Notes under the pieces: model-generated
The model's database searches: none
The model's input: only the letters and a program-made list of their open reading frames with translations
What the model was told of the DNA's origin: nothing
Source of the DNA: Comamonadaceae bacterium
GTDB taxonomy: Bacteria; Pseudomonadota; Gammaproteobacteria; Burkholderiales; Burkholderiaceae_C
Assembly: GCA_947460165.1 (NCBI GenBank)
Contig: CANHKH010000057.1
Coordinates: 1 to 12,106, forward strand
Direction of reading: 5' to 3'
Length of the DNA stretch: 12,106 nucleotides
In this document: positions 6,626 to 12,106 of the stretch, piece after piece
Layout: each line of letters starts with the position of its first letter
How positions within the stretch are numbered: position 1 is the stretch's first letter
Translations under genes and position numbers: made by a program

Positions 6626-7453
6626 ATGCTTGCCAGCCCCGCCACCCCCTTGCGTTTTTCCCGCCTCTTGCTCACAGGCGCCGCCGGTGGCCTGGGCTGC
6701 GAGTTGCGAGTCCGCTTGAAAAGCTATTGCGACGAGCTGCGCCTGAGCGACATCCACCCGCTCAAGCCGCCGCAGGCGCAAGCCGGTGAAGACATCCAGC
6801 TGTGCCCGCTGCAAGACGAGGCCGCCGTGATGGCGCTGGTGCAAGGCGTGGACGCCATTGTTCACATGGGCGGCGTCTCCACCGAGCAGCCCTGGGCGCC
6901 GATTTTGGCGGCCAACATCGCCGGCGTGGTCAACCTCTACGAGGCCGCGCGCAAGCACAGCGTCAAGCGCGTGGTCTTTGCCAGCTCCAACCATGTGATG
7001 GGCTTTTACCGCCAAGACGAGGTGGTCAACGCCAAGTCGCCGCCGCGGCCTGACGGCTTTTACGGCCTGTCCAAAGCCTTTGGCGAAGACGTGGCACAGC
7101 TCTACTGGGACCGCTGGGGCATAGAGACCGTGAGCATCCGCATTGGCTCGTCCTTTCCCGAGCCACGCGACAGGCGCATGCTGGCCACCTGGCTGAGCTA
7201 CGACGACCTCGAACGCCTGGTGATGGCCGCACTGACCGCGCCCGTGGTGGGCCACAGCATCATCTACGGCACCTCTAACAACCAGGCCTCTTGGTACGAC
7301 AACACCTTGGCCAAGCACATCGGCTTCAAACCACAAGATTCGTCAGACGTGTTTCGCGCGCAGGTTGAAGTGCGACAGCCAGCGCTGGACCGCACAGACC
7401 CCGCGGTGATTCACCAAGGCGGCGGTTTTGTGAAGGCGGCGCCTCACGGCTGA
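6626..7453 (+). CDS. udh: Uronate dehydrogenase (NAD-dependent, SDR family)
   Basis: A 275-residue extended SDR enzyme resembling Udh of Agrobacterium and Pseudomonas. It has the TGAAGGLG nucleotide motif (17-24), IVHMGGVSTEQPW (78-90), the FASSNHVMGFY segment (118-128) with catalytic Ser, and the Tyr146/Lys150 pair in FYGLSKAFGE. The RIGSSFPEP and RMLATWLSYDD segments are also characteristic. It oxidises D-glucuronate or D-galacturonate at C1 to the aldarolactone, the entry step that supplies aldarate to GudD. It begins 18 bases after garL with no visible Shine-Dalgarno; the first ten residues extend beyond the usual start, and an in-frame TTG at 6650 is an alternative. It closes the operon, and an intrinsic terminator follows directly. 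No lactonase gene for the product is visible in the window. Confidence 0.92.
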   Translation: MLASPATPLRFSRLLLTGAAGGLGCELRVRLKSYCDELRLSDIHPLKPPQAQAGEDIQLCPLQDEAAVMALVQGVDAIVHMGGVSTEQPWAPILAANIAGVVNLYEAARKHSVKRVVFASSNHVMGFYRQDEVVNAKSPPRPDGFYGLSKAFGEDVAQLYWDRWGIETVSIRIGSSFPEPRDRRMLATWLSYDDLERLVMAALTAPVVGHSIIYGTSNNQASWYDNTLAKHIGFKPQDSSDVFRAQVEVRQPALDRTDPAVIHQGGGFVKAAPHG

Positions 7454-7459
7454 AGGCAG

Positions 7460-7486
7460 GAGCTCAATTTTGTGAGCTCATTTTTT
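7460..7486 (+). terminator. Intrinsic terminator after udh
   Basis: GAGCTCA (7460-7466) and TGAGCTC (7473-7479) form a perfect 7-bp stem with loop ATTTTG, followed by A and six Ts (7481-7486). It starts 6 bases after the udh stop and so ends the catabolic operon. The stem and T-run overlap the stop codon and last codons of the convergent minus-strand gene. On the minus strand there is no T-run after the stem, so it should work in the plus direction only. Confidence 0.85.
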
Positions 7487-9625
7487 CAGCTCAATGGGCG
7501 CAATGCTGCTGAAACTGTCGGTCCACAAGGGCGCGTCCTCGGGCTTGAGGCCCGATGAGCGCTCGGTGGGCGCACCGGCCTCGGCTGGGAAGGCTGCAAA
7601 GTAAGCCGGGTTGCGGCCCATCACGGCGTAGCGGTTGAAGTTGATGCCGCGCTCGCCGTCGTAGGCCTGGTCCACCCAGCGAAAGTCCAAGCCCAGGGCT
7701 TGGGCCTGGCGCCTCACCACGGGGTAGAGGTCCAGGTAGCTGTTGGTGATGTGGGCCACGATCAGCCCGCCGGGCGCCAGGCGCTTGGCGTACAGCGCAA
7801 AGGCCTCGCGGGTGAGCAGGTGCAGCGGCACCGAGCCGCCTGAAAACGCGTCGAGCACGATCACGTCGTAGCGCCTGTCTGCAGGCAGGGTTTCAAACTT
7901 GAGCCTGGCATCGCCCAGGTACATGCGCTGGGTTTGGGCTTGGCAGCGTTTCAAGTTGTCGAACCAATCGCGCGCCACGTGAATCACCTCGGGATTGATC
8001 TCAAAAAAGTCGTACGCATCGCTGGGCCTGGCGTAGTTGGCCAGCGTGCCTGCGCCCAAGCCCACAATGGCCACGCTCAATGCCGGCTTGGCGGCGGCCG
8101 CATGGCGCAGGGTCTGGCCGGCGCCGCTGTCCTCGCCGTAATAGGTGAGGTTGGCGCGCAGGCGGTCGGCCTGCAAAAACTGCACGCCATGCACCACCTG
8201 GCCGCTGTAAAAAATGCGTTTGTCCGCCTCTGCCGCGCCTGCCTTGCGCTGGTCGGCCACGGTCACGGTGCCGTAAAAATTGCGGGCCTGGTAGAGCGTG
8301 GTGGAGCTCGAGCCTGCCGCGTGTTGGTCGCGCCACGAGAGGGGGTCTTCCCAATACACCACCGACAAGGCCACGGCCGCCACCACAGCGGCCAAGGCCG
8401 AGCGCACAGGCGGGCGGGCCGCCTCGCGCCAGAGCACGCCACCGGCCAAGAGCAAGGCGGCCAGCAGCATCAGCGCCCACTCGTGGTAGTCGGCAAACAA
8501 GTTGGTGGCCACCAGTGAGACAAACAAGCCCCCGCAGGCGCCGCCCACCGACATCAGCAGGTAGTACTCGGTCAGGTAGCGGGCCTGGCTGGGCCGCACA
8601 CGGTAGAGCTCGCCGTGGGCCACAAAGCAAATCAAAAACATCACCCCGAAATGCGCCCAGCGCGTGAAGTCCAGGGAGTAGCTCAAATCCAGTCCCAAGA
8701 GGGCGGGCAACTCGTCACGGCCTGTCAACACAAACAAGCTCAGCACCAACAAGGGCGCGGCCAGGCGCCGCTGGTACCAGCGCGGGTGGTCAAAGCAAAC
8801 AATGAAGGTCAGCAGGTACAAGCCCAGCGTGGTGATCCACAGCCGGGGCTCGGGCGCAATGTCGTGGCTGACATGGTCGGTGGTGGCAATAAAGGCCAAG
8901 GACGCCAGGGCGGGCAAAGCCACCCACAGCGCGCGCCGCATCCAGCTGGGGGCGGGGCCTGTGTGCTGGGCATCAAGGCTTGGGGGGCTGGAGGCGCTGA
9001 CCACCGAGGGGGCCACAGCAGCCAAGCGCAGGTTGAGCCACACCGAGGCCGTGCACAGGCCCGCAAAGGCCCAAAAGCCCCAGGTCCACAGCCGGCCTAT
9101 GTCTTGCACCGCCAAATAAGGCTCGAACACATAGGGAAAGGACAGCAGCGCAAACAGCGACCCGGCGTTCGACAGGGCGTAGAGGCGAAAAGCCGAGCCC
9201 GTGGGGTGGGCGCGCGCATACCAGTGCTGAACCAGTGGGCCGGTGGTGGCCAAAAAGAAATAAGGCAGGCCCACGCTCAAGGCCAGCAGGGCCACGATTT
9301 TGGCCACCGGCTCCTCGTCGCCCTCGGGCTTGAGCGTGGCGTCGGGAATGATGAAGGCCGCCGCCACCGCCGCCAGGGCCAGCAGAGATAAATGGATGGC
9401 CGCCTGCTGCCGGGGCGAGCAGCGGCGGCTGACCAAGAAGGCATAAAAATACCCGCCGCACAGCGCGCACTGGAAAAACAGCATGGCCGTGGTCCACACC
9501 GAGGGGCTGCCGCCAAACCAGGGCAAGATGAATTTGCTGATGAGCGGCTGGATCTGAAACAGCAAAAAAGCGCTGAGCAAAATGGTCAGCGCGTAAAAAA
9601 GCTGACGAAGGGTCTGCAAATTCAT
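7478..9625 (-). CDS. Membrane protein fused to a spermidine-synthase-like domain
   Basis: About 715 residues when started at the ATG at 9625 (MNLQTLRQLFYALTILLSAFLLFQ). The frame runs on to a TTG at 9673, but that adds 16 polar, Pro-rich residues ahead of a good first helix. The N-terminal two thirds hold many hydrophobic segments (for example LTILLSAFLLF, SLLALAAVAAAFII and LMLLAALLLAGGVL), so it is an inner-membrane protein. The C-terminal part (about 440-690) resembles the SpeE methyltransferase-like fold: VAIVGLGAGTLA (around 510-522) as the SAM-type nucleotide loop, FFEINPEV as the acidic strand, GDARL, and YDVIVLDAFSGGSVP. The last replaces the DxxDP signature of true aminopropyltransferases, so polyamine synthesis is doubtful. 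Such fusions are widespread in proteobacteria with no settled function. It converges on udh and is transcribed away from the UPF0149 gene. Confidence 0.85.
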   Translation of the reverse strand: MNLQTLRQLFYALTILLSAFLLFQIQPLISKFILPWFGGSPSVWTTAMLFFQCALCGGYFYAFLVSRRCSPRQQAAIHLSLLALAAVAAAFIIPDATLKPEGDEEPVAKIVALLALSVGLPYFFLATTGPLVQHWYARAHPTGSAFRLYALSNAGSLFALLSFPYVFEPYLAVQDIGRLWTWGFWAFAGLCTASVWLNLRLAAVAPSVVSASSPPSLDAQHTGPAPSWMRRALWVALPALASLAFIATTDHVSHDIAPEPRLWITTLGLYLLTFIVCFDHPRWYQRRLAAPLLVLSLFVLTGRDELPALLGLDLSYSLDFTRWAHFGVMFLICFVAHGELYRVRPSQARYLTEYYLLMSVGGACGGLFVSLVATNLFADYHEWALMLLAALLLAGGVLWREAARPPVRSALAAVVAAVALSVVYWEDPLSWRDQHAAGSSSTTLYQARNFYGTVTVADQRKAGAAEADKRIFYSGQVVHGVQFLQADRLRANLTYYGEDSGAGQTLRHAAAAKPALSVAIVGLGAGTLANYARPSDAYDFFEINPEVIHVARDWFDNLKRCQAQTQRMYLGDARLKFETLPADRRYDVIVLDAFSGGSVPLHLLTREAFALYAKRLAPGGLIVAHITNSYLDLYPVVRRQAQALGLDFRWVDQAYDGERGINFNRYAVMGRNPAYFAAFPAEAGAPTERSSGLKPEDAPLWTDSFSSIAPIELKK

Positions 9626-9646
9626 CTGGGGTGGCTGGTTGATCAA

Positions 9647-9682
9647 GGGCTGAGGGCGGCCGGCTCCCGCCAAGCTGAGCCC
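9647..9682 (-). other. Imperfect hairpin in the leader of the spermidine-synthase-like gene
   Basis: GGGCT/AGCCC (9647-9651 with 9678-9682) and GGCGG/CCGCC (9655-9659 with 9667-9671) can stack into a two-part stem 21 bases before the ATG at 9625. There is no T-run on the minus strand, so a terminator for the upstream UPF0149 gene is unlikely; a structured leader is possible. The minus strand here contains GGAGCCGGCC, also found in the left REP unit at 4442-4451, so it could be a decayed REP. The rest of the gap to 9777 shows only a CATAAT box (9698-9703, minus strand) without a matching -35. Confidence 0.25.
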
Positions 9683-9777
9683 TCAAAATGTGCGCCGATT
9701 ATGTCCAGCTTCGAAAGTGAGCCCGTGCTGTGCCCAAGACCCCATCCAGGGGCATCGCCAGCGCGGGGGTCAGGCCT

Positions 9778-10605
9778 TCAGCGGCCGCAGCACTTTTTGA
9801 ACTTCAGCCCGCTGCCGCAGTGGCAAGCCTCGTTGCGCCCGGGCAAGGCCTTGGCATAGACCGTGGCCACGCGGGGGCCGAGTTCGCGGTGGGTCTCGTA
9901 CAAGTCGTACACCGCCCAAATGGACGAGGCCACAAGCTCGGCCCGCAATTGGCTGACGGACGGCGGCGTCTCGCCCAAGCTGGGCAAGGCTGGCGGCTCC
10001 AGATCGTCCTCGGTCAAGGCCACGATGGTGGCCAGCGACCGGTTGATGAGCGCGGCCTGTTTTTTGTCTTTGGGCGGTGCCCAGTCGTCCAGCCAGCTTT
10101 CGACCGCAAACATAAAGCCCAGCGCCCACACCTGGCCAAAGGCCGGCAGCTCCTCCAAGGTGTAGCCGTCCCACTCCTCCTGGGGCAGGGCCAGCAGGTC
10201 GCCGCGCTGGTCCAGCATTTCGGGGTGGTAGCAGCGGTCGTCGTCCAGGACGCTGACTTCGGCCTGCAGCCGGGTCTGGATGTCGGCCCAGCGGCGGCAC
10301 CAAAGTTCACCAAAGCGCTGCATTTGCGCCTGGTCTTTGAAAGAGCCCTGGTCTTCGCCCACCTCGCCAGCCAAGGGCAGGCCCAGCAGCACAGGCAGGT
10401 AGTCTGAAGGCCCGACCGGCGTGCGGGCGCACAGCAGGGCGGCCATGAAACCCTCGCAAAACTCCCACTGCGGGGTTTCGTCCATGCGGCTTCGCAAGTC
10501 GTCGAGGATTCCTTCGAGCTCGTCCAAGTCCTCGGTGGACAGCGGCACGTTGGGCGCCCCGGGTGGGGGCGTGAAAAAAGGCTCGTACATGGTGTCAAAG
10601 GACAT
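9778..10605 (-). CDS. UPF0149 (YecA/YgfB-like) family protein with C-terminal SEC-C motif
   Basis: A 275-residue soluble protein, acidic overall. The UPF0149 core covers about residues 22-240: LSTEDLDELEGILDDL, then WEFCEGFMAALLCARTPVGPSDYLPVLLG (47-75), and later WALGFMFAVESWLDDW (160-175). The tail ends in a SEC-C zinc-binding motif with Cys261, Cys263, Cys272 and Cys273 (ACHCGSGLKFKKCCGR), the type found at the end of SecA and many orphan proteins. YecA-type proteins of E. coli have the same layout and their SEC-C binds metal and associates with ribosomes or SecA; the role of this one is not known. It starts at the ATG at 10605 without a clear ribosome site; Met6 (10590) is an alternative. 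It is divergent from the glutamate-synthase-like gene, 52 bases away. Confidence 0.88.
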   Translation of the reverse strand: MSFDTMYEPFFTPPPGAPNVPLSTEDLDELEGILDDLRSRMDETPQWEFCEGFMAALLCARTPVGPSDYLPVLLGLPLAGEVGEDQGSFKDQAQMQRFGELWCRRWADIQTRLQAEVSVLDDDRCYHPEMLDQRGDLLALPQEEWDGYTLEELPAFGQVWALGFMFAVESWLDDWAPPKDKKQAALINRSLATIVALTEDDLEPPALPSLGETPPSVSQLRAELVASSIWAVYDLYETHRELGPRVATVYAKALPGRNEACHCGSGLKFKKCCGR

Positions 10606-10613
10606 AGATTGTT

Positions 10614-10623
10614 AAAAATTTTT
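10614..10623. promoter_or_regulatory. AT-rich palindrome between divergent genes
   Basis: AAAAATTTTT, a perfect 10-base palindrome within TTGTTAAAAATTTTTACTG, is the only AT-rich block in the 52-base gap separating the UPF0149 and glutamate-synthase-like genes. Both promoters must lie here or inside the neighbouring coding ends. It could be an UP element, a bent-DNA site or a shared melting region; no confident -35/-10 pair could be assigned in either direction. Confidence 0.3.
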
Positions 10624-10657
10624 ACTGCAGAATAGACGAGCAACCAAGGAGTCGCTC

Positions 10658-12106
10658 ATGTTCAAGCGTCTAGAAGCCGTGCTGCCCCTTCGATTTTGGG
10701 TGTTCACCCTGTGCGCGGCCGTCACAGCGGGGGCTTTTTTCAGCTGGCTGGTGTGGGGCTCGGGCGCTCTGGTTTTCCTAGGCGCTGGCTTGCTGACGCT
10801 CAGAGGCGTGCTGGACCTGCAGCAAAGCCACCATGCCATCACGCGCAATTACCCGGTCATTGGACACCTTCGCTTTTTGATGGAGTTCATTCGGCCAGAA
10901 ATCAGGCAGTATTTTATTGAAAGCGACCGCGAGGCAGCGCCCTTCTCGCGCGCGCAACGCTCGCTGGTGTACCAGCGCGCCAAGGGCGCGCCCGACGCCC
11001 AGCCCTTTGGCACCCACTTGGATGTGGGCGCGCGCGGCTATGAGTGGATCAACCACTCGGCACAGCCCACCCAGTTGGCAAGCGCTGACTTTCGGCTCTG
11101 GATAGGTGGCGTGCCTGGGGCAAACGCTGCATCGGCCTGCACCCAGCCTTATGAGGCCAGCATTTTCAACATCTCGGCCATGAGCTTTGGCTCGCTGTCG
11201 GCCAACGCCATCGCGGCGCTGAACAAAGGCGCTTACATGGGCGGCTTTGCGCACGACACCGGCGAGGGCTCCATCTCGCGCCACCACCGCGTGCACGGCG
11301 GCGACCTGATTTGGGAAATTGGCTCGGGCTACTTTGGTTGCCGCCACGAGGACGGCAGCTTCAGCGACGACAAATTCATGGCCAATGCGCGCGATCCACA
11401 GGTCAAGATGATTGAGCTCAAGATGAGCCAGGGCGCCAAGCCCGGCCATGGCGGCGTGCTGCCAGGCGCCAAGGTCACGCCTGAAATTGCCGAGGCACGT
11501 GGCGTGCCGGTGGGGGTGACCTGTGTCTCGCCGGCCGCGCACAGCGCGTTTTCCACCCCGCTGGAAATGATGGCCTTCATTGACCGCTTGCGCCAGCTCT
11601 CGGGCGGCAAGCCCACCGGCTTCAAGCTGGCCATTGGCCACCCTTGGGAATGGTTTGCCATGGTGAAAGCCATGCAGCAAAGCGGCATCACGCCCGACTT
11701 CATTGTGGTGGACGGCGCCGAAGGCGGCACGGGCGCAGCACCCGTGGAATTCACCGACCACGTCGGCATGCCGCTGCAAGAAGCGCTGTCGCTGGTGCAC
11801 CAGACGCTGGTGGGCGTGAACCTGCGCGAGCGCATTCGCATTGGTGCAGCGGGCAAGGTGACCAGCGCCTTTGACATGGCCCGCCTGATGGCCCTGGGCG
11901 CCGACTGGTGCAATGCGGCGCGCGGCTTCATGATGGCGCTGGGCTGCGTCCAGGCGCAAACCTGTCACACCGGCCACTGCCCCACCGGCGTGACCACCCA
12001 GGACCACCTGCGCCAACGCGCCCTGGTGCCGGCCGACAAATCCCAGCGGGTGCACCACTTCCACCACAGCACCCTGCACGCCCTGCAAGAACTGGTGCAA
12101 GCCGCC
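10658..12106 (+). CDS. FMN-binding glutamate-synthase-like protein, membrane-anchored (partial at 3' end)
   Basis: The frame stays open from the ATG at 10658 to the window edge, 483 codons, so the stop lies outside. AAGGAG (10646-10651) is 6 bases before the ATG. Residues about 10-48 form two hydrophobic helices, then a short linker, then the glutamate synthase central/FMN domain (about 90 onward): ISAMSFGSLS (172-181), HDTGEGSIS, MSQGAKPGHGG, VDGAEGGTGAAP, and the cluster motif Cys430-x5-Cys436-x4-Cys441 followed by PTGV, which matches the 3Fe-4S ligands of GltB. There is no N-terminal glutaminase domain, replaced here by the membrane anchor, so it cannot be a normal GOGAT by itself. Proteins of this type are usually annotated as FMN-binding glutamate synthase family; substrate and electron partner are unknown. 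No gltD-like small subunit is visible. Confidence 0.9.
   Translation, partial: MFKRLEAVLPLRFWVFTLCAAVTAGAFFSWLVWGSGALVFLGAGLLTLRGVLDLQQSHHAITRNYPVIGHLRFLMEFIRPEIRQYFIESDREAAPFSRAQRSLVYQRAKGAPDAQPFGTHLDVGARGYEWINHSAQPTQLASADFRLWIGGVPGANAASACTQPYEASIFNISAMSFGSLSANAIAALNKGAYMGGFAHDTGEGSISRHHRVHGGDLIWEIGSGYFGCRHEDGSFSDDKFMANARDPQVKMIELKMSQGAKPGHGGVLPGAKVTPEIAEARGVPVGVTCVSPAAHSAFSTPLEMMAFIDRLRQLSGGKPTGFKLAIGHPWEWFAMVKAMQQSGITPDFIVVDGAEGGTGAAPVEFTDHVGMPLQEALSLVHQTLVGVNLRERIRIGAAGKVTSAFDMARLMALGADWCNAARGFMMALGCVQAQTCHTGHCPTGVTTQDHLRQRALVPADKSQRVHHFHHSTLHALQELVQAA

Noticed and set aside
8615..9391. Open frame of 258 codons on the plus strand inside the membrane-fusion gene
   Set aside because: Very rich in Gln, Gly and Arg with no hydrophobic or domain pattern; antisense to clear transmembrane segments.
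9626..9673. TTG-initiated N-terminal extension of the spermidine-synthase-like protein
   Set aside because: It adds a polar Pro/Gln stretch before a normal N-terminal helix and reads through the leader hairpin; the ATG at 9625 is simpler.
9740..9752. CCCC-ATCCA-GGGG stem after the UPF0149 gene as a terminator
   Set aside because: Only a 4-bp core stem and no T-run on the minus strand; not distinguishable from chance in GC-rich DNA.
10778..12100. Open frame of 440 codons on the minus strand opposite the glutamate-synthase-like gene
   Set aside because: The plus-strand frame contains FMN and 3Fe-4S motifs; the antisense frame shows none and has shadow-like composition.

Overview
The window reads as GC-rich chromosomal DNA from a betaproteobacterium, most likely Burkholderiales/Comamonadaceae (a Polaromonas, Limnohabitans, Rhodoferax or Hydrogenophaga type). 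This is inferred from codon usage, the TRAP-type uptake system, the FCD-family regulator and the neighbouring gene families; no marker gene such as rRNA is present to confirm it. Coding density is high, no stretch over 300 bases lacks a gene, and I saw no tRNA, rRNA, CRISPR array, insertion sequence or phage gene.

Left part (1-7486): a cluster for hexuronate/aldarate catabolism. On the minus strand lie the start of a TRAP small permease (dctQ, cut by the window edge) and a periplasmic TRAP solute-binding protein (dctP). Divergent from them on the plus strand run an FCD/FadR-type GntR regulator, glucarate dehydratase (gudD), tartronate semialdehyde reductase (garR), a class II glycerate 2-kinase (ttuD type), an HpcH/HpaI-family aldolase (garL) and uronate dehydrogenase (udh). 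A clear intrinsic terminator follows udh. Together they form the oxidative route: uronate is taken up; Udh oxidises it to an aldarolactone, which opens to the aldarate; GudD dehydrates the aldarate to 5-keto-4-deoxyglucarate; GarL cleaves this to pyruvate and tartronate semialdehyde; GarR reduces the semialdehyde to D-glycerate; and the kinase makes 2-phosphoglycerate. No aldarolactonase or galactarate dehydratase is visible here. A perfect TTGT-CGT-ACAA palindrome in the dctP/regulator intergenic region fits the FadR-subfamily operator pattern, and a partial copy sits at the gudD start. A REP-doublet (REPIN-like) element is inserted between garR and the kinase gene.

Right part (7478-12106): apparently unrelated genes. 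On the minus strand are a large membrane protein fused to a spermidine-synthase-like domain and a UPF0149/YecA-like protein with a C-terminal SEC-C zinc motif. Divergent from the latter is a plus-strand gene for a membrane-anchored, FMN-binding glutamate-synthase-like protein, still open at the window end (483 codons visible).

I found no wholly unknown system. The most useful leads are the shared operator, the REPIN inside the operon, and the two orphan enzyme-like membrane proteins on the right.
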